Part shown: in pieces, positions 18,181 to 27,003 of the stretch | Layout of the letters: every line of letters begins with the position of its first letter | How positions within the stretch are numbered: position 1 is the stretch's first letter | Origin: Nocardia lijiangensis NBRC 108240 | Lineage (GTDB): Bacteria; Actinomycetota; Actinomycetes; Mycobacteriales; Mycobacteriaceae | DNA: 64,000 nt | NCBI RefSeq assembly: GCF_001613045.1 | Contig: NZ_BDBP01000025.1 | Location: 1 to 64,000, forward strand | Direction of reading: 5' to 3' | Program-made: the position numbers and the translations under genes | Notes under the pieces: generated by a model | Database searches by the model: none | What the model was told of the DNA's origin: nothing | Seen by the model: only the letters and a program-made list of their open reading frames with translations

Positions 18181-18654
18181 ATGGTCATGGCGAATACTTT
18201 GCGGAAGTTGTCGGCCGGGCAGTTTCGGCTGATGACGAACGCGTATCCGGTCTTTGTGATGGGTGGCGTTCGCATCGAGCACGTCGCCGACGATTGGTCC
18301 AGCATCACCGTGCGACACAAGGTGAGCGGCTGGAACAAGAACCACGCAGGGGTGGCGTTCGGCGGCATCCTGTCCATGATGACCGACCCGTTCTTCGGTC
18401 TGATGGCACTGTGGCAGCTGGGTGACGGACACCGAGTCTGGAACACCACGGCCACAACGGAATTCGTCCGCCCCGGTCGCGGACTGGTGCGGGTGACGAT
18501 GGCAATGCCGCCCGAGGAGATGGCGGCCATCCGCCGAAATCTGGAGGCGGACGGCGTCTCCCGCACCAACCACTCCGCCGATCTCGTCGGCCCCGATGGC
18601 GAGCTGGTCGCCCGGACGAGCCAGGAACTCTACGTGCGCAAACGCTCTCGATGA
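18181..18654 (+). CDS. Hotdog-fold thioesterase-like protein (DUF4442)
   Basis: 157 residues. DUF4442/PaaI-type hotdog layout: RIEHVADDWSSITVRHKV strand, then the central helix start NHAGVAFGGILSMM, then TEFVRPGRGLVRV and an SADLVGPDGELVARTSQELYVR strand pair. Such proteins hydrolyse or bind acyl-CoA thioesters. The ATG at 18181 follows GAGGGGGA; an ATG two codons later is also possible. It stands alone between two non-coding gaps of about 120-240 bases. Confidence 0.75.
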   Translation: MVMANTLRKLSAGQFRLMTNAYPVFVMGGVRIEHVADDWSSITVRHKVSGWNKNHAGVAFGGILSMMTDPFFGLMALWQLGDGHRVWNTTATTEFVRPGRGLVRVTMAMPPEEMAAIRRNLEADGVSRTNHSADLVGPDGELVARTSQELYVRKRSR

Positions 18655-18775
18655 CGCCTGGGGCGCGCATGGCCGAGGCTTTCGGCGTGCGGCCGCCCAC
18701 CGGGATACCACCACCGCAACCTGTCCGACCCGGCCGCTACAGTGACTGCTACAGAATCAACACCGGGGGTCAAAT

Positions 18776-19732
18776 ATGGGTTACGACATCAGCTTTCACC
18801 CTGTCGACATGCGCTTGGTCGAGGAGCGGATCACGCCGTTCCTGGCCGGCCACGGCGGCGACGACGATCTGGACGATCTGATCGCCGACGCGGTACGGCA
18901 GGCGAAGGTCCGCTTCCGCGCGAATGCATGGGGACTGGGCGTCCGGAAGGCCTACGAAGGCAGCGCTTTCGACACGTTCCTCTACATCTGGGGCCGCCCC
19001 TTCTTCGTCACGGCCGACGACCCGGCGACCGTCGCGGAAACCGTTGTCCGCTACTGCAATTCCACCGTCGACGAGGTTGATGACCTGGCACGCAGCCAGA
19101 TCGCGCTCCTCGATCCGGCCTTGGTGAAACATGTCGAACCCGATATGAACGGCACCCTGCCCGCCGACGAGCACCTCGCCACCGGCTTCCGCTGGAAGCT
19201 CGACCTGCTCCGCGGGGCGGCGTCGGCCGTCCGCGCGGGCCGCCCGACCATCCGTAACGGCGATGGCGACGAGATCCCCGCCGGTGACGCGCTGACCGGC
19301 AACGCCCAGTTCTGCCTGGTCGAATTCCTTGCCGCCCTGCTCCCCGGCTGGATCGAGCGCGGCAAGGTCTGGCCCACCGAATTGGCCGAACACGCCACAA
19401 CCGACGGCTACGCACCGCTTTCCGACAACGCGCCGCTGTTCGGGTCCCTCCCCACCGAATTCCCTTCGCTGGACTGGGAATCCCACTGGACCATCCCCGC
19501 CAACTACGCGATCGGCGGTTACGCCGCGCCTTCGGACATCCGGCCCTTGCGAGACTGGCTGTCCCGCAATGCCGAACCGCTCACCGCGGTGGGCGACCAA
19601 TGGGACGACCGCCCCTACGTCCGCAAGGCCCTCCGCAAGATCGACGAAGCCCTGGCCCTCGCCGAACTGACCGGCTCGGCCTTCGTCGAAGCCGCCGAAA
19701 TCTACATCCCTATGCAGGGCACTATGAACTGA
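18776..19732 (+). CDS. Hypothetical protein (318 aa)
   Basis: Unrecognised cytosolic protein. It starts MGYDISFHPVDMRLVEERI, is acidic, and contains a FRWKLDLLRGA helix and aromatic-rich segments (WESHWTIPANYAIGGYA). No signal peptide, membrane segment or known catalytic motif. Bracketed by unrelated genes, so context gives no hint. Composition and codon use look native. Confidence 0.6.
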   Translation: MGYDISFHPVDMRLVEERITPFLAGHGGDDDLDDLIADAVRQAKVRFRANAWGLGVRKAYEGSAFDTFLYIWGRPFFVTADDPATVAETVVRYCNSTVDEVDDLARSQIALLDPALVKHVEPDMNGTLPADEHLATGFRWKLDLLRGAASAVRAGRPTIRNGDGDEIPAGDALTGNAQFCLVEFLAALLPGWIERGKVWPTELAEHATTDGYAPLSDNAPLFGSLPTEFPSLDWESHWTIPANYAIGGYAAPSDIRPLRDWLSRNAEPLTAVGDQWDDRPYVRKALRKIDEALALAELTGSAFVEAAEIYIPMQGTMN

Positions 19733-19769
19733 CCCTGGCGAATCCCAGAAAGCCGAGCAACGGGCACAC

Positions 19770-20654
19770 TCAGCGCAACGCCGCCGCGGCCGCCTCGGCG
19801 ATCGCGCCCGCGATCGCGCTCAGCGCGGGCGAATGCAACTTCCACTGCTGCCAGTACAGTGGCACGTCGATGAACGAATCCCCGTCTATTGGAACCAAAC
19901 TCGTCGGCGGGTCACCGGCGGTCTGCAGGTCCGGCAGCATGCCCCAGCCGAGGCCGAGGCGCACCGCCGTGCCGTAGGCGGTGGACGACGGAACGTAGTG
20001 GCGGGGCGGGTCGATCGGTTGACGGGTGCGGCGGCGGAGGTGGCGATCCTGGAGGTCGTCCTTTCGGTCGAACATGACGACGGGCGCGACGGAGTAGGCC
20101 TTGGCGGTGGGCCCGTCGGCGAACCAGGTGCGGGCGAACGCGGGGCTGGCCATCGGGCGGTACCGCATGGCGCCGAGCTTGTCGACCTTGCAGCCCTGCA
20201 CCGGCTTCGCGGTGGCGGTGATGGCCGCCATGACGGTGCCGTCGTGCAGCAGCGCGGTGGTGTGTTCCTCGTCCTCGCGATGGATTTCGAAGCACACGCC
20301 GGGCGGTGCGTCGCGGAGGGCGGGCATGACCCAGGTCTCCAGGGAATCGGCGTTTACGGCGATGGGGAGGCGAATCGGGCGGTCGACCGGGTGGTCGGCG
20401 TCGCCGAGTTCGCGGGCGGTGTCGCCGGTGAGCAGGTCGATCTGGCGGGCGAGACGCAGCACGGCGAGCCCGGATTCGGTGGCGCGCACAGGTTTGGTGC
20501 GTTGCAGCAGAATGCGACCCGCCGCGTCTTCGAGCGCCTTGATGCGCTGGCTGACCGCGGAGGGTGTGACCCGGAGCCTGCGCGCGGCGGCTTCGAAGGT
20601 TCCTTCCGTGACGGCCGCGTTGAGCGCCTTGAGCTGATCGAGCTGCAGATCCAT
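19770..20654 (-). CDS. lysG: LysR-type regulator LysG (ArgP family)
   Basis: 294 residues. The N-terminal LysR helix-turn-helix has the ArgP/LysG signature LDQLKALNAAVTEGTFEAAA, then LRVTPSAVSQRIKALEDAAG; the remainder is the substrate-binding domain. In corynebacteria LysG senses Lys, Arg, His or citrulline and activates the divergent exporter gene lysE. Here lysE lies 67 bases away in the divergent orientation, which confirms the call. The ATG at 20654 is used; the longer open frame to 20906 runs across lysE and is spurious. Confidence 0.92.
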   Translation of the reverse strand: MDLQLDQLKALNAAVTEGTFEAAARRLRVTPSAVSQRIKALEDAAGRILLQRTKPVRATESGLAVLRLARQIDLLTGDTARELGDADHPVDRPIRLPIAVNADSLETWVMPALRDAPPGVCFEIHREDEEHTTALLHDGTVMAAITATAKPVQGCKVDKLGAMRYRPMASPAFARTWFADGPTAKAYSVAPVVMFDRKDDLQDRHLRRRTRQPIDPPRHYVPSSTAYGTAVRLGLGWGMLPDLQTAGDPPTSLVPIDGDSFIDVPLYWQQWKLHSPALSAIAGAIAEAAAAALR

Positions 20655-20721
20655 GTTAAGAAAGTCTAATGATGCTTCAGAATCTTTAGCTTGTCTGGTT
20701 AGATGACCCGGCTTAACGTCG
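20655..20721. promoter_or_regulatory. lysG-lysE intergenic control region
   Basis: A 67-base AT-rich divergent promoter region (TAAGAAAGTCTAATGATGC and TTTAGCTTGTCTGGTTAGAT segments). LysR-type proteins normally bind in such a gap, and a T-N11-A-type site is plausible around 20670-20690. I cannot define it exactly. Confidence 0.4.
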
Positions 20722-21351
20722 ATGGACGTGACGTTTTCCTCCGCGGGCTTCGCCGCACTCTCCGGTCTGGGTTTCGGGCTGTCGCTGATCGTCGCGATCG
20801 GCGCGCAGAATGCCTTCGTGCTGCGCCAAGGCGTGCGCGGGCAGCACGTCGCCGCGGTGGTCGCGGTGTGCGTGCTGTCGGACATGGTGCTGATCGCCGC
20901 GGGCATCGCCGGTTTCGGGGCGCTGGTGGAATCGCTGCCCTCGGTGGTGACGGTGGTGCGCTACGCAGGTGCGGCGTTCCTCGTCGGCTACGGCGTGCTC
21001 GCGGCGCGGCGCGCGCTGTCCGGCGGCACACTCACCGCCGACGGCGCGGGCACGTCGGTGGCGCTCGGTGCGACCGTCCTCACCGGTCTGGCGCTGACCT
21101 GGCTGAACCCGCACGTCTACCTGGACACGGTCCTGCTGCTCGGCTCCTTCGCCAACACCTATGCGCCGCCGGAACGCTGGTTCCTCGGCGCGGGCGCGAT
21201 GCTGGCCAGCATCCTCTGGTTCGTTGCGCTCGGGTTCGGCGCCCGCCTCCTGGGTCCGCTGTTCGCCCGCCCGACGGCCTGGCGGGTACTGGATTCGGCG
21301 ATCGCGCTGGTGATGTTCGCCCTTGCGGCGGGACTGGTTCTCTCGAGCTGA
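20722..21351 (+). CDS. lysE: Basic amino-acid exporter LysE
   Basis: 209 residues with about six hydrophobic segments. LysE-family landmarks: GLSLIVAIGAQNAFVLRQG near residue 20, CVLSDMVLIAAGIAG, and LTWLNPHVYLDTVLLLGSF near residue 130. It exports L-lysine and L-arginine across the plasma membrane to relieve excess, for example during peptide uptake. Divergent lysG is the expected activator. It ends at a strong hairpin terminator. Confidence 0.93.
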   Translation: MDVTFSSAGFAALSGLGFGLSLIVAIGAQNAFVLRQGVRGQHVAAVVAVCVLSDMVLIAAGIAGFGALVESLPSVVTVVRYAGAAFLVGYGVLAARRALSGGTLTADGAGTSVALGATVLTGLALTWLNPHVYLDTVLLLGSFANTYAPPERWFLGAGAMLASILWFVALGFGARLLGPLFARPTAWRVLDSAIALVMFALAAGLVLSS

Positions 21352-21378
21352 GGTGCGCGGCCGCAGACCAGTCCCGCT

Positions 21379-21398
21379 GAGAGCCTGTTCAGGCTCTC
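21379..21398. terminator. Bidirectional hairpin between lysE and an SDR gene
   Basis: GAGAGCCTG / CAGGCTCTC, nine-base perfect arms around two bases, between two convergent genes and only 3 bases from the SDR stop. Confidence 0.7.
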
Positions 21399-21400
21399 CG

Positions 21401-22141
21401 TTAGAACGTCTTGTGCGGTACCCCCACGGTCAACCCGCCGTCGATGACGAACTCGGCCCCCGTCGAATACGACGATTCATCGCTCGCCAGATACGTCACC
21501 AGATTCGAGACCTCCGCGGGATCGGCCGCACGTCCCAGCGGAATCTGCAGGAAATCCGGCGGAATGCCCTCGGTCATCGGCGTGCTGATCAAGCCGGGGT
21601 GTACCGAGTTCACCCGGATTCCGTACTGCGCCAGCTCCAGCGCGGTGGATTTCGTGAGCCCGCGGACCGCGAACTTGGTCGCGGTATAGCCGTGCAGGCC
21701 GGGGCTGCCGCGCATGCCCTCCACGGAGGAGATGTTGACGATGGAACCCCCGCCCGCCTCGATCATCGCGGGGGTCGCCGCCTGCATGCCGAGGAAAGTG
21801 CCGGTGAGGTTGATGTCGATGATGCGCTGCCACTCTTCGAGCGCGAAGTCCACCAGCAGGTTCCCGTTGACGATGCCCGCATTGTTCACCAGGACGTTCA
21901 GCGCGCCGAACCGTCGCACGGCTTCGCCGGCGGCAGCCTGCCAGTCCTGCTTGTCGCGCACGTCGAGGTGCACGTAGACGGCGTGGTCACCGAGTTCCTC
22001 GGCCAGCGCCTTGCCCTCGTCGTCGAGGATGTCGCCGAGCACGACGCGCGCGTCCTCGGCCACGAACTTTCTCGCGTGCGCGGCGCCCATGCCGCGGGCT
22101 CCACCGCTGATCAAGGCCACCTTGCCGGTCAGCCGCCCCAT
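21401..22141 (-). CDS. SDR, FabG3/20-beta-hydroxysteroid dehydrogenase-like
   Basis: 246 residues, very similar in pattern to the M. tuberculosis steroid dehydrogenase FabG3 (Rv2002) as I remember it: GKVALISGGARGMGAAHARK, LVNNAG, EEWQRIIDINLTGTFLG, SIVNISSVEGM, catalytic YTATK, and SNLVTYLASDESSYSTGAEF near the end. Likely NADH-dependent oxidation/reduction of a steroid hydroxyl or ketone. The ATG at 22141 has GGAGG seven bases upstream. It is divergent from an alpha/beta hydrolase; the gap carries KstR-like boxes, supporting a role in sterol catabolism. Confidence 0.88.
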   Translation of the reverse strand: MGRLTGKVALISGGARGMGAAHARKFVAEDARVVLGDILDDEGKALAEELGDHAVYVHLDVRDKQDWQAAAGEAVRRFGALNVLVNNAGIVNGNLLVDFALEEWQRIIDINLTGTFLGMQAATPAMIEAGGGSIVNISSVEGMRGSPGLHGYTATKFAVRGLTKSTALELAQYGIRVNSVHPGLISTPMTEGIPPDFLQIPLGRAADPAEVSNLVTYLASDESSYSTGAEFVIDGGLTVGVPHKTF

Positions 22142-22187
22142 TGCGGTACCTCCGTCCGTCGCGGAAACAGCGTCGGCGGTAGCCGAC

Positions 22188-22207
22188 GTGAACACGTTAC
22201 ATAACGT
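22188..22207. promoter_or_regulatory. KstR-like box overlapping a second palindrome
   Basis: GTGAACACGTTACA (22188-22201) matches seven of the eight fixed positions of the KstR motif TnnAACnnGTTnnA. It overlaps a palindrome ACGTTA-CA-TAACGT (22194-22207). It lies about 45 bases upstream of the SDR start. Confidence 0.5.
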
Positions 22208-22287
22208 CCGCGGAGTTCAGCGGCTACGCGAAGCGAAGATTCGACGGCACAGCGCAGACCGGCTCACCGTCCTGTGGCATCATCGAA

Positions 22288-22301
22288 TAGAACGTGTTCC
22301 A
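22288..22301. promoter_or_regulatory. KstR box upstream of alpha/beta hydrolase
   Basis: TAGAACGTGTTCCA fits TnnAACnnGTTnnA at every fixed position. It ends 28 bases before the hydrolase ATG, a typical repressor position in the cholesterol-catabolism regulon of mycolata. Confidence 0.75.
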
Positions 22302-22329
22302 GTGTAGGTTCGTCGGGAGGAGTCCGAGG

Positions 22330-23223
22330 ATGGCGAATCCCGACCGGGTCGGACGCTGGGTCCGCCGCGCGGGCGTTCCCGACATCGCCGAGGTGCCGGG
22401 CGGTCGCATGGTCGAGCTGGCGGGCCGTGGCCGCACCTACGTGGTCGACATGCCGGGGCCGGAGGGCGCGTCGACCCTGATCCTGCTGCACGGCACCGCC
22501 AGCACCGCGTACCTCACCTGGTTTCCCGCGCTGGCGGCGCTCGCCGAGCGCTATCGGGTGATCCTTTTCGACCAGCGCTGGCACGGGCGCGGCATCCGGT
22601 CCTCGCGCTTCTCGGTGGACGACTGCGCCGACGACGTCGTAGCGATCGCCGATGCCATGAACGTCGAACGCCCGCTGTGCGCGGGCTATTCACTCGGCGG
22701 CGTGGTCACGTTGACGGCGGCCCATCGTCATCCGGACCGGATCGGCGGGCTGGTGCTGTGCGCGACACCGTATCGATTCAGGGAGAAGTGGCGCGAGCGG
22801 GCGTTCCATCAGGTATTCGGCGCTTTCGCCGACGCCATCGGTCCGTATTCGCTGCGGCGCATCGACGAGTTCGCGAGCAGGCTGTCCGAATTGCCGGAGC
22901 ATAAATGGCCGCCGGGCGGTTTCGAGCGCTGGGCGCTCGGCGAGTTCCGCAGCACCAGCGGGTGGGCGCTGGCTCAGGTGATCGCGGAGGTCGGGCGCTT
23001 CGACGCGTCGGCCTGGCTCGACGCGATCACGGCGCCGACGGCGGTGGTCATCACGACCCGCGACCGGGCGATTCCGGTGTATCGGCAGTTGGAGATGGCG
23101 ACGATGATTCCCGGCGCGACCATTCACTTGGCCGGGACGGGGCATGCGGGATGTGTTTTCGGCGCGGAGCGTTTCGTTCCGGCGCTGCTGGAGGGCTGCG
23201 CGGCGGTCGCCGCACGGCACTGA
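22330..23223 (+). CDS. Alpha/beta hydrolase in a KstR-type context
   Basis: 297 residues. Oxyanion HGTASTAYLTW near residue 60, RWHGRG, nucleophile elbow AGYSLGGVVTL with Ser near residue 121, and a C-terminal His in GTGHAG. A serine hydrolase of the lipase/esterase or C-C-hydrolase branch; the substrate cannot be fixed from sequence. The ATG at 22330 follows GGGAGG; a longer frame begins at 22294 but overlaps the promoter. A KstR box just upstream suggests induction by sterols or their degradation products. Confidence 0.85.
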   Translation: MANPDRVGRWVRRAGVPDIAEVPGGRMVELAGRGRTYVVDMPGPEGASTLILLHGTASTAYLTWFPALAALAERYRVILFDQRWHGRGIRSSRFSVDDCADDVVAIADAMNVERPLCAGYSLGGVVTLTAAHRHPDRIGGLVLCATPYRFREKWRERAFHQVFGAFADAIGPYSLRRIDEFASRLSELPEHKWPPGGFERWALGEFRSTSGWALAQVIAEVGRFDASAWLDAITAPTAVVITTRDRAIPVYRQLEMATMIPGATIHLAGTGHAGCVFGAERFVPALLEGCAAVAARH

Positions 23224-23284
23224 CCCGGCGCAAGCCGCGGCGGGTGACCCTGTTCGGCGTCGGTGGCGAACAGGGCGGCGTGGA

Positions 23285-24682
23285 TCACTCCACTTCGCGT
23301 GCCGCGGTGCGCAATTCGTCGATGATGCCTGGCACCGCGTCGGCCATCGTGGCGACATCGGGCACGAGTTCCTTGCAGGCGATGAACCCGATATCGAGAT
23401 CGCCGTTGTTGGACAGCACCGTGACGGTGAGCCCGGCACCGTGGAAGACCGGCCCGAACGGATACATCGCGTCCACCTTGATGCCGAGGAAGTACAGCGG
23501 CATCGGCGGTCCGGGCACGTTCGAGACCACGAGGTTGTGCACCACCGGATGGTGCTCGGCCAGCTTCAGCGACGAATAGACCCGAGCGGCGAGCTGAAAG
23601 GTGTTGGGCGGGGCGTACTTCGACCAGTCCTGGAGGAAGTCGGCGCCGATCAGATCGTGTTCCTCCTTGGCGTTCCGATTCGCCGCGGCCACCGACCGCA
23701 GCCGCTCGACCGGGTCGGCGATATCGGTGCCGAGCTCGGAGAACAGTGAGGAGACCTTGTTGATTCCTTCGGTGTGCCGCGACTGTTCGTGCACCGAGAC
23801 CGGCACCGAGGCGATGAGCGAACGGTCGGGCAGCTCACCGTGCTTGTCCAGGTAGGCGCGCAGCACGCCGCCGACCACGGTCAGCACCACGTCGTTGACC
23901 TTCACGTCGAAGGCGGTCTTGATCTCTTTGATGTCGGCCAGATCCGCTTCGGCGAAGGCCACCGCGCGGTGCGGCGTGATCGCCTTGTTGAACGGGGTGC
24001 GCGGGGCGGTGAGCGGAAGCGCCATGCCCGCCTGGTTGTTTCGCCGCCGCTGCGCGAAACCGGCCAGCATGCCGACGGTCTTGGGCACCATGCCGACGAT
24101 GCCCGCCTTGTCGGGCAGCCGAACGACAGCCTCCGCCAGCAGTTTCCAGTCGTTCGGCGTGGACTCGGGCTGCCATTCCTCGGTCGGCTCCGGTCGCGTG
24201 AGGCCGGGCTCCATGTCGCACAGGTGCATCATCATGTTCGTGCCGGTGATGCCGTCCACGGCGGCGTGGTGGTACTTACAGATCACCGCGACCTTGTCGC
24301 CGTCGATGCCTTCGACCACGTTCATCTGCCACAGCGGCCGGTCACGATCCATCGGCCTGCTGGCGATGTCGCCGACCAGTTCGGCCAGCTCGCGCCGGCC
24401 GCCCGGGGTCGGGATGCCGATGCGGCGGATGTGGTAGTCGAGATCGAAGTCGGGGTCCTCCACCCAGACCGGGTGGTCCAGGTTGAACGGCACTTCGTGT
24501 AGTCGCCTGCGCATCTGCGGAATCAGGGGCACCCGGCGTCCGAGTTCGGCTTTGAAGGAGTCGAAGGAGTACCTCGCGCCTTCCGCCGTCGGATCCAGGA
24601 TGAGCAGCGCGCACACGTGTAGATGCTGGGTCCCGGTCTCGAGATAGAGGAAACTGGCGTCCAATCCGGTCAATCGTTCCAT
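23285..24682 (-). CDS. Wax ester synthase/diacylglycerol acyltransferase (WS/DGAT)
   Basis: 465 residues, full length for bacterial WS/DGATs, which esterify fatty acyl-CoA to diacylglycerol or fatty alcohol for storage lipid. The start MERLTGLDASFLYLE and the catalytic HHxxxDG in CKYHHAAVDGITG near residue 140 are hallmarks; the PLW motif (DRDRPLWQMNVVEG) and NDVVLTVVGGVLR near residue 270 are also present. A perfect KstR-type box lies 14 bases upstream of the start, tying triacylglycerol/wax storage to sterol-responsive control. Confidence 0.94.
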   Translation of the reverse strand: MERLTGLDASFLYLETGTQHLHVCALLILDPTAEGARYSFDSFKAELGRRVPLIPQMRRRLHEVPFNLDHPVWVEDPDFDLDYHIRRIGIPTPGGRRELAELVGDIASRPMDRDRPLWQMNVVEGIDGDKVAVICKYHHAAVDGITGTNMMMHLCDMEPGLTRPEPTEEWQPESTPNDWKLLAEAVVRLPDKAGIVGMVPKTVGMLAGFAQRRRNNQAGMALPLTAPRTPFNKAITPHRAVAFAEADLADIKEIKTAFDVKVNDVVLTVVGGVLRAYLDKHGELPDRSLIASVPVSVHEQSRHTEGINKVSSLFSELGTDIADPVERLRSVAAANRNAKEEHDLIGADFLQDWSKYAPPNTFQLAARVYSSLKLAEHHPVVHNLVVSNVPGPPMPLYFLGIKVDAMYPFGPVFHGAGLTVTVLSNNGDLDIGFIACKELVPDVATMADAVPGIIDELRTAAREVE

Positions 24683-24695
24683 AGCAGAAGCCTAC

Positions 24696-24709
24696 TAGAA
24701 CGTGTTCTA
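24696..24709. promoter_or_regulatory. KstR box upstream of WS/DGAT
   Basis: TAGAACGTGTTCTA, fitting TnnAACnnGTTnnA at all fixed positions with perfect outer symmetry. It ends 14 bases before the WS/DGAT start codon (minus strand). Confidence 0.8.
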
Positions 24710-24868
24710 AATTTGGGGGAGATCGGCGGGAGGTGAGTCACAGTAGTGATCTCTATTATCAACTTGGAGAACGAAATTCATCGGATGACTGATTGTGGCC
24801 GCGCGGTCGCTGTGGCCCGATTTCGTTCGTCTCCCCCCCGCAACGAACATGTGTGTTACTGCTAGTTC

Positions 24869-24882
24869 CATATACGTGTATG
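24869..24882. promoter_or_regulatory. Palindrome upstream of the 25-28.8 kb operon
   Basis: CATATACGTGTATG, symmetric except at one base pair, about 90 bases before the first gene of the PF10118/reductase/EphD-like operon. It could be an operator for a TetR-type repressor; the protein is not in view. Confidence 0.4.
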
Positions 24883-24967
24883 ATCATTGCTACACCCGCG
24901 CAGGAACCGGCGCACCGCCGTGCCGATTCGCTGCCGAGGTGCACGTATGAGGATCGAGGGAGTACCG

Positions 24968-25870
24968 ATGAAGCTACTTCGCGGGGCTCACCGGCGGCCG
25001 GATACCGATCCGGGCGAGGTGGCGCTCCACGCACGCAACGTCCAGTTCGACTGGGCCGACACTCCGCTGCACTGGATGCCGGAGGAGCCGATCGCGTCGC
25101 ACCTGATCAATTCGCTCAACCTGCTGCTCCCCGAGGGCGAGCGCATGTTCTGCGCGGCCTACGCCGAGGCATTGCCCTACGTCAAGGACGAGAAGCTCCG
25201 CGAGGCGATGCTCGGCTTCATCGGCCAGGAATCGATGCACGCCGAGACCCACGACAAGGTGCTGCACGAGGTGCTCGCGGCGAACAGCATCGACCCGGCG
25301 CCCTATGTGCGCCAAGCCGAGTATCTGTTCCGCAAGACGCTCGGGCCCAAGGACGTCGAGGGCATCGCGCAGCGTCAGATCATGGTCGAGCGGCTGGCCT
25401 TCATCGCCTGCCTCGAGCATTTCTTCGCCTTCCTCGGCGACTGGGTGCTCAACGCCGACCTGGAGAAGTTCGACGCGGACCCGAGGGTCGCCGACCTGTT
25501 CCGGTGGCACGGCGCGGAGGAAGTGGAGCACCGGCACGTCGCCCACGATGTCGCGGTGTACTTCGGCGCGGGATACGTCCGCAGGTCGGCGCTGATGGTG
25601 CTGGTGTTCCCGATCTTCATCTCGCTGGTCGTCCGCGGCACCAAGTTCATGGTCCAGCAGGATCCGGCGCTGCCCGATCTGGGATACCCGCGGCTGATCA
25701 AGCGCGTTTTCGGCGCCATGTGGCGCGGCTCCCTGCCCGGCGTACCCTCGCTGCTGTGGAGCGCGCTGTCCACCTTCAAGCCCGGCTACAACCCGGAGAC
25801 GGTCGGTTCCACCGCGCAGGCGGTCGCGTACCTGGCCGCGTCCCCCGCGGCGCGCGCGGTCGCCTCGTGA
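24968..25870 (+). CDS. Predicted metal-dependent hydrolase (PF10118 family)
   Basis: 300 residues. The four-helix diiron-like pattern typical of PF10118 is visible: EGERMFCAAYAEALPYV, GFIGQESMHAETHDKVL near residue 88, CLEHFFAFLGDWVL near residue 148, and HGAEEVEHRHVAHDVAVYF near residue 180, supplying Glu/His ligands. A hydrophobic helix (MVLVFPIFISLVV) follows. Annotated members are usually called metal-dependent hydrolases, but the ExxH layout also fits a diiron oxygenase; the adjacent 2Fe-2S reductase favours an oxygenase. The ATG at 24968 is chosen for the upstream GAGGGA. Its stop overlaps the reductase start. Confidence 0.82.
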   Translation: MKLLRGAHRRPDTDPGEVALHARNVQFDWADTPLHWMPEEPIASHLINSLNLLLPEGERMFCAAYAEALPYVKDEKLREAMLGFIGQESMHAETHDKVLHEVLAANSIDPAPYVRQAEYLFRKTLGPKDVEGIAQRQIMVERLAFIACLEHFFAFLGDWVLNADLEKFDADPRVADLFRWHGAEEVEHRHVAHDVAVYFGAGYVRRSALMVLVFPIFISLVVRGTKFMVQQDPALPDLGYPRLIKRVFGAMWRGSLPGVPSLLWSALSTFKPGYNPETVGSTAQAVAYLAASPAARAVAS

Positions 25871-26973
25871 GCCCTCGAGTCGTTCCCGAGCAGCTGCCCG
25901 CCGATCTGTTCGGCAAACGCGATCGGGACCGGGCGGTACGGGTGTTCGACGCGCTCGCCACAGCCCGGATACGCTGGGCCGCACTGGTCAACCGGCGGGA
26001 TCTGCGCCCGAAGGTCGATGACCGCAGACTCGCGCTCGTTGTCACCGAGCGCCGGGTCGAGGCGCACGACCAGGACGTGGTGAGCCTGCGGCTCGAGGCG
26101 CCGGACGGGCACGCACTGCCCGCATGGCGGCCGGGCGCACACCTGGATTTGGAACTGCCCTCCGGCAGGCTGCGGCAGTACTCGCTGTGCGGCGATCCGG
26201 CGGACACCCGTGCCTACCGTGTCGCGGTGCGCCGCATCCCCGACGGGGGTGGCGGTTCGGTGGAGGTGCACGACGCCCTGCCCGTCGGCACACCGATCGT
26301 GGTGCGCGGTCCGCGCAACGCCTTCCCGTTTGCGGTGCCCGGCTACGGTTCGCCCGCGGTGCACCTGCACTTCATCGCGGGCGGCATCGGGATCACGCCG
26401 ATCCTGCCCATGGCACGGCTGGCGATGCGGCTCGGCCTCGACTGGTCCATGGTGTACGTCGGCCGCAGTCGCGAGACCATCCCGTTCCTCGACGAGATCG
26501 AGACGTTCGGTGACCGCGTCACCGTGCGCACCGACGACGAACACGGACTGCCGGACGCGGCCGCGCTGCTGCCCGGCGTCACCACGGGCACCGCGGTCTA
26601 CTGCTGCGGCCCGGTGCCGATGACCGACACCGTCGCCGACGCGGTGCGCCGGATGCGCGGTGTGGAACTGCATTCCGAGCGTTTCTCGCCACCGCCCATC
26701 GTGAACGGGCAGCCGTTCGAGATCCAGCTCGCCTCCACCGGCGAGGTGCTGCAGGTGCCCGCCGACGAGTCGGCGCTGGCGGCACTGCTGAAATCCCGTC
26801 CGGATCAACCCTATTCATGTCGGCAGGGCTTCTGCCGGACCTGCAAGGTGCGCGTACTGGTCGGCGAGCCGGACCATCGCGACACCGTGCTCACCGAGGA
26901 CGAACGCGCCGACGGCGAGATGCTGGCCTGCGTATCGCGCTGCGACGGCGGGCGTCTCGTGCTCGACCTGTAG
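25867..26973 (+). CDS. Flavin/2Fe-2S oxidoreductase (phthalate-dioxygenase-reductase type)
   Basis: 368 residues. FNR-like flavin domain with RQYSLCGDP near residue 104, an NAD(P)-binding GGIGITPILPM near residue 175 and CCGPVPM, then a C-terminal plant-type ferredoxin domain with CRQGFCRTC and a last Cys in MLACVSRC. It passes electrons from NAD(P)H through flavin and 2Fe-2S to an oxygenase. The GTG start overlaps the stop of the PF10118 gene (GTGA), so the two are translationally coupled and probably form a redox pair. Confidence 0.9.
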   Translation: MSPRVVPEQLPADLFGKRDRDRAVRVFDALATARIRWAALVNRRDLRPKVDDRRLALVVTERRVEAHDQDVVSLRLEAPDGHALPAWRPGAHLDLELPSGRLRQYSLCGDPADTRAYRVAVRRIPDGGGGSVEVHDALPVGTPIVVRGPRNAFPFAVPGYGSPAVHLHFIAGGIGITPILPMARLAMRLGLDWSMVYVGRSRETIPFLDEIETFGDRVTVRTDDEHGLPDAAALLPGVTTGTAVYCCGPVPMTDTVADAVRRMRGVELHSERFSPPPIVNGQPFEIQLASTGEVLQVPADESALAALLKSRPDQPYSCRQGFCRTCKVRVLVGEPDHRDTVLTEDERADGEMLACVSRCDGGRLVLDL

Positions 26974-27003
26974 TGAAGGCCCTCCGACCACAAGGAGACA
27001 TCG

